From: Candidatus Bathyarchaeota archaeon
GTDB taxonomy: Archaea; Thermoproteota; Bathyarchaeia; 40CM-2-53-6
Reading direction: 5' to 3'
Length of the DNA stretch: 22,112 bases
Assembly (NCBI GenBank): GCA_005882955.1
Contig: VBBB01000138.1
Location: 20,685-42,796, forward strand
A model generated the notes under the pieces. That model had not been told where the DNA came from. It did not search any database and was given only the letters and a program-made list of their open reading frames with translations. Shown piece by piece: positions 6,933-14,568 of this stretch (its first letter is position 1; every line of letters begins with the position of its first letter). The position numbers were made by a program, and so were the translations under genes.

Positions 6933-7427
6933 GAAATCATGTCCTCACTCTCAATACGACGAGCTAGAAGCGACGCTGCCTCTTCAAGAATCTCTCGATC
7001 TTCTTGGTTGAAGGCGGATAGTCGATTGCTGTCGATATCTATCTCTCCGAGGACTCCTTTCTTTCCCTTTATCGGGACGACGATCTGACCGGGTTGTGGC
7101 GAAGCACATGTGATAACTCGGGTCCTTGCTAACGTCCGGGACCACAATCGTCGCTCCTTCTTTAGCTGCCGAGCCGCAGATTCCCTCTCCTATCGGTATC
7201 CTAACGTGCTCAGTCTCCTCATCCCCTGCATACGCCTCCAATACCAGATCTTTTTCTCGCACGAGATAGATACCTACCCAGTCATAGTGGTCCGAATTTG
7301 CTCGCAATATCTGCACTGACCTCGTCAGCGCCTTGGCTAAAGGCTCGTTTGAGAGTGCTCTATTCAATGTGGCGATGACGCTAGAATAACCTGGGCTTTG
7401 CGTCGCCCGTGTCCGAGACTTGGGCAT
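6911..7427 (-). pseudogene. Free methionine-(R)-sulfoxide reductase-like GAF protein, frameshifted
   Basis: The family reduces free Met-R-sulfoxide using Cys residues in a GAF fold. Two minus-strand frames together make one protein. The first (from ATG 7427) gives HYDWVGIYLVREKDLVLEAYAG, IPIGEGICGSAAKEG and VVPDVSKDPSY. The second gives ITCASPQPGQIVVPIKG, KGVLGEIDIDS and NQEDREILEEAASLLARRIE, ending at 6911. They join at about 7110-7118, where one extra base (or two missing) breaks the frame. Both expected Cys motifs are kept (GICG and the ITCAS loop), so apart from the frameshift the gene looks intact. Without the join, the product ends in unrelated Arg-rich sequence. A sequencing or assembly error, a recent mutation or recoding are all possible. 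It is divergent from the DUF255 gene and convergent with pyrD. Confidence 0.75.
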
Positions 7428-7455
7428 TCTCTGCTATCGAGTGATTCTAGGGTTC

Positions 7456-7461
7456 TTATAT
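7456..7461. promoter_or_regulatory. TTATAT box between the GAF gene and the DUF255 gene
   Basis: TTATAT lies 33 bases before the ATG at 7495 on the plus strand and 28 bases beyond the ATG at 7427 on the minus strand. Both distances suit an archaeal TATA box. A single bidirectional element would link a methionine-sulfoxide-reductase-like gene with a thioredoxin-domain gene, both plausible redox proteins. Assignment is by position only. Confidence 0.4.
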
Positions 7462-7494
7462 GATTCTCGACGAGTGCAGGCTGTCGGCTCCCTA

Positions 7495-9216
7495 ATGAAT
7501 AAGATTCAGTGGCTGGAATGGGGAAAGGAGAGTTTTGAGAAGGCGAAGTCGCTTGGGAAGCCGATTCTATTGGACATAACGGGTTCTTGGTGCCACTGGT
7601 GCCACGTTATGGACGACACATCCTACAAGGATCCAGTGGTCATCGACTTAGTGAACAAGAACTTCGTTCCTGTTAGAGTCGACACCGACAGGAGACCCGA
7701 CGTTAATCGTCGTTACAATATGGGGGGTTGGCCTACTACAGCTTTCTTGGACAATGAAGGGAGAATCATCACCGGCGGAACCTACATTCCTCCTGAGCAG
7801 TTGAGGGAAGTCCTCCGGTCCGTTCTAGACTTCTATGGAACAAACAAGGGGAAAATTGGGAGCAAGCTACAGCCAACGCGAATTCCTCAGGCCAAGAACG
7901 AAGTCTTGTCGGACACGATCACAAAGGACATTGCAACAACTGTGGCGGTCAACTTTGACATAGATTATGGCGGCTTTGGTTTCGAGCCAAAATTTCCCCA
8001 CTCCGAGGCGTTGGAGTATGCGCTATTACGCTACCACTATCACGGGGAGAAAGAAATGCTGACCGTTGCAACGAAGACCCTTGACAAGATGGGTAACGGA
8101 GGAATCTATGATCAGGTAGAACAGGGATTCTTCAGGTACAGCACTACTCGGGACTGGTCGATTCCCCACTTCGAGAAGATGGCGGAGGATAATGCGAAAC
8201 TTCTGGCTGTATACTTACATGCCTTCCAATTAACCGGTAGGCAGCTATACCGAGATAGGGCAGAGGGAATCGTGAAGTACGTGAATTCGAGTTTGGCGGA
8301 CTTGGAGAAGGGAGGATTCTTCGGAAGTCAGGATGCAGATGAGGAGTACTACAAACTCGATCTCTTAGGGCGTAGCACTCGCAAGACCCCGGCGATTGAT
8401 AGGACACTCTACACGAATTACAATGCGCTACTCGTCTCGGCCTTCCTTCTTTCGAGTATCGTCTTGGACCGGTCGGAACTCGGCAAGTTTGCTTTGAAGA
8501 CCCTAGACCGCATCCTGGGTCTTCAAGAGGACGGAGGACTGCCCTTTCACTACTGGAGAGAAGAGGAGGGTGTGAAGTTGAAAGGTCTCTTGGTGGATTA
8601 CGGGCCGTTGCTCCATTCACTTCTGGACGCTTACGAATACTCGGGCAAGCGAGCCTATCTCGACAAAGCCGTCGCAATGGCGGAGGATTCGATTGAGAAG
8701 TTGAACGACAAGACCTCGGGTGGCTTCTACGATATTCCATCGGAGGATTCCAGTTTGGGCGAACTCAGGACGAGAGACAAGCCAATTGATGAGAACAGCA
8801 TGATCGCAAATGGACTCCTGCGACTATCATGGCTCTTAGAGAAAGCCAACTATGCAACCGTTGCGGGCAAAGCACTCGGATTGTTCAATGCCGACTATGA
8901 GAGATACGGAGTTACGGGAGCGAGCTATGCGCTGGCGCTCGATTCATACTTTAACGGTCCTATAGGGATCACAATTATCGCACCTTCCAAGTCGAAACAA
9001 TTCATCGCGTTCAAGGCAGAAGCTCTGAAGCTCTATCCTGCCAGAAGATACGTAAGGTATCTGGATCCAGCCAGGGACGTGGACCAGATAGATCGTCTCG
9101 GGTTCGATGCTGGGAAGGCTCCAGTAGCTTACGTTTGCGCGGGGAAAACCTGCGGGCCGCCGATCAGCGATCCCGCCAACATTGACCCTTCTCTTTCTTC
9201 TCTGCTCGCCAATTAG
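7495..9216 (+). CDS. DUF255/YyaL-type protein: thioredoxin domain plus alpha/alpha barrel
   Basis: This is a member of the YyaL/SPATA20 family, whose cellular role is poorly defined. The N-terminal thioredoxin-like domain (about 1-110) carries the family motif SWCHWCHVM with Cys33 and Cys36, then NFVPVRVDTDRRPDVNRRY and GGWPTTAFLDNEG. The remainder is an (alpha/alpha)6-barrel region resembling glycoside hydrolase folds, with GGFGFEPKFPHSEAL, GGIYDQVEQGFFRYSTTRDWSIPHFEKM, GGFFGSQDADEEYY and DENSMIANGLLRLS. At 573 residues it is somewhat shorter than the usual 650-700. The frame is open upstream to 7420, but ATG 7495 is preferred because it begins MNKIQWLEW, the usual family start, and lies 33 bases after a TATA-like box. 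The earlier start would overlap the divergent GAF gene. Confidence 0.9.
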   Translation: MNKIQWLEWGKESFEKAKSLGKPILLDITGSWCHWCHVMDDTSYKDPVVIDLVNKNFVPVRVDTDRRPDVNRRYNMGGWPTTAFLDNEGRIITGGTYIPPEQLREVLRSVLDFYGTNKGKIGSKLQPTRIPQAKNEVLSDTITKDIATTVAVNFDIDYGGFGFEPKFPHSEALEYALLRYHYHGEKEMLTVATKTLDKMGNGGIYDQVEQGFFRYSTTRDWSIPHFEKMAEDNAKLLAVYLHAFQLTGRQLYRDRAEGIVKYVNSSLADLEKGGFFGSQDADEEYYKLDLLGRSTRKTPAIDRTLYTNYNALLVSAFLLSSIVLDRSELGKFALKTLDRILGLQEDGGLPFHYWREEEGVKLKGLLVDYGPLLHSLLDAYEYSGKRAYLDKAVAMAEDSIEKLNDKTSGGFYDIPSEDSSLGELRTRDKPIDENSMIANGLLRLSWLLEKANYATVAGKALGLFNADYERYGVTGASYALALDSYFNGPIGITIIAPSKSKQFIAFKAEALKLYPARRYVRYLDPARDVDQIDRLGFDAGKAPVAYVCAGKTCGPPISDPANIDPSLSSLLAN

Positions 9217-9746
9217 TCTCTGACCGCGACATTTCATTTTCTCACAGATCACGAATCGTCATCTGAAAACCGTTTCAGCAGAGAATTCGCGTTCAAAACG
9301 GGGTCGGGCCATTCCGTGAGCTTCAAAGTTTGATTGATGCACTTAAAATTCTTCTGAGAAAATTATCTGTCAGGACCGGCACAAAACATCCTCCTACCCG
9401 GCCAGTCAACGGCTTGGGAATTCGCAGACTGCTCCTTTTTCAAAGAGGACAAGCGCAGAACAAGCCCCGATCAGAAATCGGGGGAGGCGATTTGAGCTTG
9501 CATCTTTTTCGCGTTGACCTCTACGCTTAATCCGCGATCTCGAAAACGTCGGATCTATGCATTCTGGGCCCTGAAGTGTGAGACTCGCCCATATCAGGTT
9601 CAACTGGCGGGACCCTTCTCCCAAAAATCTCAAAAGTAGTTGCTCCTCGCGACACAAAACGGCAGTTTGGTGAAATATCTGGCCGAAAGTAGGCACGCTA
9701 AGCCCAATGCTGAAATCTCCATCAAGCGGTTCCAGACAGGATAATC
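9217..9746. other. 530-base stretch without a convincing gene
   Basis: No frame here shows recognisable protein. Short frames on both strands (such as plus 9330-9530 and minus 9406-9696) look like chance. I found no tRNA or recognisable SRP or RNase P RNA core. The only clear structure is the perfect hairpin at 9465-9483. The stretch may hold an unrecognised small RNA, the promoter of the amidohydrolase gene, or remnants of decayed sequence. Confidence 0.5.
9465..9483 (+). other. Perfect 7-bp hairpin in the intergenic stretch
   Basis: CCCCGAT, then CAGAA, then ATCGGGG forms an uninterrupted 7-bp stem with a 5-base loop. There is no T-run after it, so it is not a typical terminator. It may be part of a structured RNA; a chance origin cannot be excluded. 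Confidence 0.35.
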
Positions 9747-11315
9747 TTGGCTGTTACGTTGCCTGTTACCGATCTCATCCTCTACAATGGCAGGATCTAC
9801 CCGGAACCGGAATCCCGAAGACGCTTCGAAGCAACAGCGATTTCGAAGGGTAGGGTTACCGATCTTGGCTCGAATCGGGAGATCCTCAAACTCAAGTCGA
9901 AGACCACGCGAATAGTCAATCTCCGCGGCCGGACTGTGTTATCTGGATTCTCCGACTCGCACATTCATCTCCTACATTACGGAATGCTTCTTCGCACTCT
10001 CAATCTCTCTCGTTCGCGATCTATTGAGGAAATCAAGAGGCGGATCGCAAATTGGAGCAGCACTAGATCTCGAGACGCCTGGGTCCTAGGCAGGGGGTGG
10101 GACGATGAGAAGCTTCGGGAGCACCGCTACCCTACAAAAGACGATCTAGATCTTGCAACTTCAAACCCCGTCTTCCTCAAGCGAATCTGCGGCCACGTAG
10201 CGGTTGCCAACTCAGCCGCTCTTTCTGTCGCGGGAATCGACAACCTCTCCACGAATCCCTCAGGAGGACAGATTGTCAGGGATCCACAAGGAACGCCCAA
10301 CGGGGTCCTAAAGGAGACTGCTATAGAACTCGTTGAGAAGGTCGTCCCGGAGTCGATGGACGAGACCAAGAAGGCCTTGGTCTACGCCTCTAGGAAGCTT
10401 GCAAGGCTTGGCTTGACATCACTACACTGTATCATCGGCAGTTTAGCCGAGCTGAATTCTTTGCGAGAGTTGAAACAGGAACAGAAGATTCCGCAATCCA
10501 TCTACGCGATAATACCAGCAAAGCTTGTGGACAGTCTCGCACCCTTAGAACTCTCAAGTGAGAAAAACGGAGACTCTTTTCACGTTGGAGGAGTGAAATT
10601 GTACCTTGACGGATCCTTGGGAGCTCGGACGGCCGCCTTAAACGAGCCTTACCGTGATGACCCATCCTCAAGCGGCATGCTTGTCATGAGTCGAGAAGAA
10701 CTGGCCGAGATAGCGTCGAAAGCGAAAAAATCCGGATTCCAACTTTGCATCCATGCTATCGGAGATAAAGCTGTAGACCTCGCAGTCCGAATCCTCGGGG
10801 ACACCTTTGGGCCAGAGGGTTGTAGACAGCTCCGACATCGGATTGAACATGCATCGATTGTGAGTGAAGCGTCGATGAGGGAAATGCGAAGACTAGGGAT
10901 AATCGCATCCGTACAGCCAAGATTCGTGTACTCGGACCAATGGGCGAACGATCGGCTGGGGCACGAACGGCTCTCTGAACTCTACCCTTTCGCCTCAATG
11001 AGCAGAGCGGGAATCATGCTCACTGCCGGGTCCGACTGCCCCGTGGAGGATCCCAATCCGTTCGAGGGGATCTGGTCGGCGGTGTCACGGCCCGGTCTCG
11101 ACAAAAAGGAGAGACTGACGGTGGGTGAAGCTCTGGTAGCTTATACAAAGAACCCTGCTTACGCGTCTTTCTCCGAAAACTTCAGAGGCACCTTGGGTGC
11201 GGGAAATGTTGCCGACATGGTTGTGTTAGACAGAGATCCCTACCAGTCAAGTCTCGAATCCCTGCGAGAAACAAGGGTAGTCCGGACAATAATCGGAGGA
11301 AAAGTGGTCTCCTAG
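9747..11315 (+). CDS. YtcJ-type metal-dependent amidohydrolase
   Basis: A cytosolic amidohydrolase-superfamily hydrolase of the YtcJ-like branch; the substrate cannot be told from sequence. Visible motifs are the HxH of SDSHIHLLHYG (His72, His74), WVLGRGWDDEKL (112-123), GGVKLYLDGSLGARTAAL with Lys284 (possible bridging lysine), CIHAIGDKAVD with His336, RHRIEHAS with His368, and AGSDCPVEDPNPFEGI with the catalytic Asp430. The flanking beta-sandwich halves are present at the N-terminus (DLILYNGRIYPE) and C-terminus (GNVADMVVLDRDP, VRTIIGGKVV). At 522 residues it has the family's length and looks complete. The start is TTG 9747; a TTG four codons later (9759) is equally possible. Its TAG stop overlaps that of the convergent IMP dehydrogenase gene. 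Confidence 0.88.
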   Translation: MAVTLPVTDLILYNGRIYPEPESRRRFEATAISKGRVTDLGSNREILKLKSKTTRIVNLRGRTVLSGFSDSHIHLLHYGMLLRTLNLSRSRSIEEIKRRIANWSSTRSRDAWVLGRGWDDEKLREHRYPTKDDLDLATSNPVFLKRICGHVAVANSAALSVAGIDNLSTNPSGGQIVRDPQGTPNGVLKETAIELVEKVVPESMDETKKALVYASRKLARLGLTSLHCIIGSLAELNSLRELKQEQKIPQSIYAIIPAKLVDSLAPLELSSEKNGDSFHVGGVKLYLDGSLGARTAALNEPYRDDPSSSGMLVMSREELAEIASKAKKSGFQLCIHAIGDKAVDLAVRILGDTFGPEGCRQLRHRIEHASIVSEASMREMRRLGIIASVQPRFVYSDQWANDRLGHERLSELYPFASMSRAGIMLTAGSDCPVEDPNPFEGIWSAVSRPGLDKKERLTVGEALVAYTKNPAYASFSENFRGTLGAGNVADMVVLDRDPYQSSLESLRETRVVRTIIGGKVVS

Positions 11316-12772
11316 ACCCTTTCTGGAGACTCAGATGGGAGCAATACATCGTGTGGTCTTGCTTCTTCAGCCCCGGAATTGGTAATGCCTGCGAGCTTAG
11401 ATTTTTCCCAGAGTTCTGGAATCGTTCTTGCCCCAGCATATCCCATGGATGCTTGTAGCCCTGCGACCATCTCTTGCACCACTACGCTGAGCTCGCCCTT
11501 GTACGGGACCCAACCCTCGACCCCCTCAGGTAAGCCCTTCGAGGGTTGAGCGTATCGGTCGGACGAGAATCTCTTGGCCATGGCAGATGGGCTTCCCATT
11601 CCTCGATATTGCTTGTAGTATCTTCCCCCGATAGTTATCAGAGTGCCTGGTGCTTCCTTAGAGCGGGCGAAAATATTGCCCATCATCACTGCTGAAGCTC
11701 CCAGTGACAGTGCAATCGCCGCGTCACCTGGACCTCTGATTCCTCCGTCGGCGATTATCGGTAGCTTTGACCCGTATGTGCGGAGAGCATCCGCCACCTG
11801 GGCGGTTGCGAACACAGTCGGGGACCCGGCTTTCGTTGCCTCCATTGTCGTGCAGATCGAGCCTGATCCGATTCCAACTCTGAACCCTGCTACTCCGTCG
11901 AGTTTGGTCAGAATGTCTTCAGCAGCCTGGTAGGTTCCAATGCTGCCCACCACAACGTCAGTGTCGACTTCTTCCAACATCTTCTTCATCGAACTGAACA
12001 CGTTAGCGTTGTGGAAGTGGGCAACATCTATTACAAGGATGTCAGCGACCTCGCTGAGTTTCTTCGCTCGCCTGAGGTCGAATGGTGATACCGCGGCCCC
12101 GCAGAGGAGCTGGCCATTCTCGTCACGCGCGGCATTGGGAAACCGCCCACGTTGGAGAATGTCCTTTATCGTCATCAGTCCCTTCAAGCGACCCTCCTTG
12201 TCAATAAGCGGAAGTTTTTCCACGCGATGCTTGTGAAGAATCTCCTTCGCGCCTTCGATGTTAGTTTCTGCGGGAGCGGTGATTACCTTCTTCGTCATTA
12301 CATCGCTTGTCAGAAGGTTCGAATCTGCAAAGCGAACGTCCCGCCCGGTCAATATTCCAACGAGATGTTCCCCCTGAACTACTGGTAGTCCTGAGATGTT
12401 GTGTTTCTGCATCAGCTCTGTTGCATACTTCACGGTTGAGTCGGGACTAATTGTGATGACTTCCTTGATGACCAGGGACTCAGCCCTCTTCACTTTCTTC
12501 GCCATCTCGAATTCCTCTTCGGCGGTACAATTTCGATGAATAACTCCTAGTCCACCCAGCCGGGCCAATCCTATGGCCATCTCGCTCTCTGTAACGGTGT
12601 CCATAGGACTAGAAACTAGTGGGATGTTGATCGAATGTTTCAGGGAAACTTGAGTGGATAATTGGACTTGGTTTGGTTCGACTTCGGTCCATCCGGGGAG
12701 TAGAATCAGGTCCCTGAACGTGACCGCGACATCAGAGTCTTTGAACTTCGCCCTGAATCCTTTTTCAGACAC
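11312..12772 (-). CDS. guaB: IMP dehydrogenase with two CBS domains (variant active-site loop)
   Basis: GuaB oxidises IMP to XMP with NAD in GMP synthesis. The barrel begins with VTFRDLILLPG (18-27) and SSPMDTVTESEMAI. Two CBS domains occupy about 98-207, followed by the catalytic loop GSGSICTT with Cys307 and the distal flap SSDRYAQ (Arg-Tyr pair) before EGVEGWVPYKG. The GRYYKQYRGMGS segment is normal. Several usually invariant positions differ: VIDVAHFHN for VIDtAHGHs, GSIGT for GNVAT, Ser303 for the Pro of GPGSICTT, and MEATKAGSPT after the Cys loop. The flap argues for a dehydrogenase rather than a GMP reductase, but a divergent subfamily is possible. The start is GTG 12770-12772, with a TATA-like box about 50 bases upstream. 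Confidence 0.88.
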   Translation of the reverse strand: MSEKGFRAKFKDSDVAVTFRDLILLPGWTEVEPNQVQLSTQVSLKHSINIPLVSSPMDTVTESEMAIGLARLGGLGVIHRNCTAEEEFEMAKKVKRAESLVIKEVITISPDSTVKYATELMQKHNISGLPVVQGEHLVGILTGRDVRFADSNLLTSDVMTKKVITAPAETNIEGAKEILHKHRVEKLPLIDKEGRLKGLMTIKDILQRGRFPNAARDENGQLLCGAAVSPFDLRRAKKLSEVADILVIDVAHFHNANVFSSMKKMLEEVDTDVVVGSIGTYQAAEDILTKLDGVAGFRVGIGSGSICTTMEATKAGSPTVFATAQVADALRTYGSKLPIIADGGIRGPGDAAIALSLGASAVMMGNIFARSKEAPGTLITIGGRYYKQYRGMGSPSAMAKRFSSDRYAQPSKGLPEGVEGWVPYKGELSVVVQEMVAGLQASMGYAGARTIPELWEKSKLAGITNSGAEEARPHDVLLPSESPERV

Positions 12773-12821
12773 CTATTCTCGAATACTCCCGGTGAGTTTC
12801 ACCGTAGCATGTCCCCTTTCC

Positions 12822-12829
12822 TTATTATA
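12822..12829 (-). promoter_or_regulatory. TATA-like box of guaB
   Basis: The minus strand reads TATAATAA, centred about 53 bases upstream of the GTG start at 12772. This predicts a transcript start near 12798 and a leader of about 25 bases. An 18-codon ATG frame overlapping this box is judged to be chance. Confidence 0.5.
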
Positions 12830-12957
12830 CATGGCGGCGGCTTCCGCCGATTCACTCCTTTCTGGCCGCGGTAGGAGACAGCTATCGGATACCTTCACGT
12901 CTAGGACGAACTGAGGAAAAGGCTGACATTCCGATTGGAATATCTGTACGCTAGACC

Positions 12958-12965
12958 ATATATAA
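12958..12965 (+). promoter_or_regulatory. TATA-like box of ahcY
   Basis: ATATATAA within CCATATATAATTGG is the clearest TATA element of the window. It predicts a transcript start near 12988-12992, a few bases before the TTG at 12999. It argues against the longer frame starting at TTG 12966, which would abut the box itself. Confidence 0.6.
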
Positions 12966-12998
12966 TTGGAATATTGGGCTCTCGATCTTGAGCAAGTC

Positions 12999-14243
12999 TT
13001 GAGCCTGGTTAAAGATTCCGCGCTCGCTCCGTCTGGCCGTGTCAAACTTGCATGGGCGCAGGCGAACATGCCAGTGCTTGGAAGAATTTCTCGAAGATTC
13101 GCCGCGACCAGGGTCTTCAGGGGGCACCGAGTTGGAATGTGTCTCCACCTAGAAGCCAAGACGGCGGTTCTTAGTGGGGTTTTCCTAAGCGCAGGGGCGG
13201 AAGTCGCTATCACGGGAAGTAATCCTCTTTCGACTCAAGACGATGTGGCAGCAGCACTATCCGAAACTGGAGTTCACGTGTATGCCTGGCGGGGCGTCAC
13301 TGATAGCGAACACAAAGCCAACTTAGACCGAGTTCTTGGACTAAAGCCCGACATCCTGATCGATGATGGTGCTGAGCTTTCTATTGCAGCGCATCTGAAA
13401 GGCAAACGGTATGTTGAGAAGATCATTGGGGCTTGCGAAGAAACCACGACGGGGGTCACTCGGTTGAGGGCAATGGAGAAGGACGGGCGTCTGAATTTTC
13501 CAGTCATAGCGGTGAATGATGCTCTTACCAAATATCTCTTTGACAGCAGATACGGGACAGGACAATCGGCGCTTGAGGGCGTCATGCGCGCGACAAACCT
13601 CCTCTTGGCAGGCAAGAGTGTAGTTGTCGCCGGGTTTGGCTGGGTCGGACGAGGCGTTGCACTGAGAGCCAAAGGAATGGGGTCACGGGTAATCGTGACC
13701 GAAGTAGACCCAGTGCGAGCTCTGGAAGCACTGATGGAAGGCTTTGACGTAATGCCGATGGCGGAGGCTGCCAAAATAGGAGATCTCTTCATCACCGCAA
13801 CGGGCAACACCGGCGTCGTCACTGCGGCTCATATGGGTCTGATGAAGGACAAGGCGATTCTCTGCAATGTGGGGCACTATGATGTAGAAGTGAGGGTCAA
13901 GGACCTTGAGAGGATAGCGGTTGCGCGGAAAAAGGTTAGACCAGAAGTCACCGAGTACAGATTGAAGTCTGGGAAGCGACTCTATCTCCTTTCAGACGGT
14001 CGACTCGTCAACTTGGCGGCAGCTGACGGGCATCCGGCGGAGGTCATGGACATGAGCTTCGCTGGTCAGGCTTTGTCAGCTGAATATCTTCTGCGAGAAG
14101 GTTCTAAACTCGAGTCGAAGGTGATTCGAGTTCCAGAAGAGCTGGACTTGCAGATTGCACGCTGGCGACTGGAGGCGTTCGGGAAGAGAATTGACTCTTT
14201 GACAAAGGTCCAGCAAGAATACGCCAAGTCATGGCGTACCTGA
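12999..14243 (+). CDS. ahcY: Adenosylhomocysteinase
   Basis: This enzyme splits S-adenosylhomocysteine to adenosine and homocysteine, removing the product of methyltransferases such as FlpA. It is a cytosolic NAD-bound enzyme. The sequence shows LAWAQANMPVL near the start, MCLHLEAKTAVL, LIDDGAEL (active-site Asp), GACEETTTGVTRL, NDALTKYLFDSRYGTGQS (Lys and Asp of the site), the NAD-binding Rossmann motif GFGWVGRG (about 212-219), ITATGNTGV and CNVGHYDVEV. About 414 residues is normal for archaeal members, which lack the C-terminal tyrosine extension of eukaryotic enzymes. TTG 12999 is chosen because it lies just behind the transcript start expected from the TATA box and gives MSLVKDSALAPSGR, matching the family. 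The frame is also open from TTG 12966. It is divergent from guaB and separated by 226 bases. Confidence 0.95.
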   Translation: MSLVKDSALAPSGRVKLAWAQANMPVLGRISRRFAATRVFRGHRVGMCLHLEAKTAVLSGVFLSAGAEVAITGSNPLSTQDDVAAALSETGVHVYAWRGVTDSEHKANLDRVLGLKPDILIDDGAELSIAAHLKGKRYVEKIIGACEETTTGVTRLRAMEKDGRLNFPVIAVNDALTKYLFDSRYGTGQSALEGVMRATNLLLAGKSVVVAGFGWVGRGVALRAKGMGSRVIVTEVDPVRALEALMEGFDVMPMAEAAKIGDLFITATGNTGVVTAAHMGLMKDKAILCNVGHYDVEVRVKDLERIAVARKKVRPEVTEYRLKSGKRLYLLSDGRLVNLAAADGHPAEVMDMSFAGQALSAEYLLREGSKLESKVIRVPEELDLQIARWRLEAFGKRIDSLTKVQQEYAKSWRT

Positions 14244-14568
14244 GCATTGCGCACACCGATATGCACGGTTATGCACAGTTAGGTCCCGACTTTACGCTAC
14301 CAAAGTTTGGACTTAACTGAGTCAATCGCGCTAGCCTCTAGCAACAATCTTTCCTTCTAACCGGTAACAGTTCCGGGCAGGTCCGTGGAGTAGAGCTCTC
14401 TCTCAGCGTAGCATTTTACCTAATTTTCGTCTAAAGCTAATTAGTTCTCACGACCGACTTGCGACGTCCCGGAGTTATGGGCTTCTGTCTCGTCTGTTCG
14501 GCTCAAAGTCCTTTCATCGAGTACGAGAGAAGAGAGTAAGAAAATTCCGCCCACCAGCTTGGGCAGTA
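14244..14568. other. 325-base stretch between ahcY and the ABC permease
   Basis: The first part holds an imperfect tandem repeat (14261-14280) and no gene. From about 14367 the permease frame is already open. The segment from about 14460 reads as a plausible basic N-terminus (KRVRKFRPPAWAVLL near its end), so part of this stretch may be coding with a non-standard start. A/T-rich sequence (CTAATTTT, GCTAATTAG, 14420-14445) may hold the operon promoter. Confidence 0.4.
14261..14280 (+). repeat. Imperfect 10-base tandem repeat
   Basis: ATGCACGGTT is followed at once by ATGCACAGTT, with one mismatch in ten. A further GCAC lies 12 bases upstream. It sits just behind the ahcY stop. It could be a protein binding site or chance. 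Confidence 0.35.

Noticed and set aside
8144..8740. 198-residue minus-strand frame inside the DUF255 gene
   Set aside because: Arg/Pro/Ser-rich antisense shadow; the plus-strand frame carries clear family motifs.
9330..9390. Possible box C/D sRNA (TGATGC followed by CTGA)
   Set aside because: The C box is imperfect and no C'/D pair follows at suitable spacing.
9567..9616. tRNA-like ends GGGCCCT ... GGTTCAACT ... GGGACCC
   Set aside because: The span is only 50 bases, the T-arm stem does not pair and the outer stem has a mismatch, so no tRNA can be folded.
12315..12680. GGTTCGAATC and GGTTCGACTTC, resembling tRNA T-arms
   Set aside because: Both lie inside the guaB coding frame and lack the flanking acceptor, D and anticodon stems.
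12773..12832. 18-residue leader peptide frame just before guaB
   Set aside because: Its first codons coincide with the guaB TATA-like box, so the transcript would start after its ATG.
12773..13213. 146-residue minus-strand frame between guaB and ahcY
   Set aside because: Most of it is antisense to ahcY and it spans both promoters; the sequence has no recognisable family.
13274..13822. 182-residue minus-strand frame inside ahcY
   Set aside because: It is a shadow of ahcY codons, with Ser/Arg/Pro-rich composition and no family motif.
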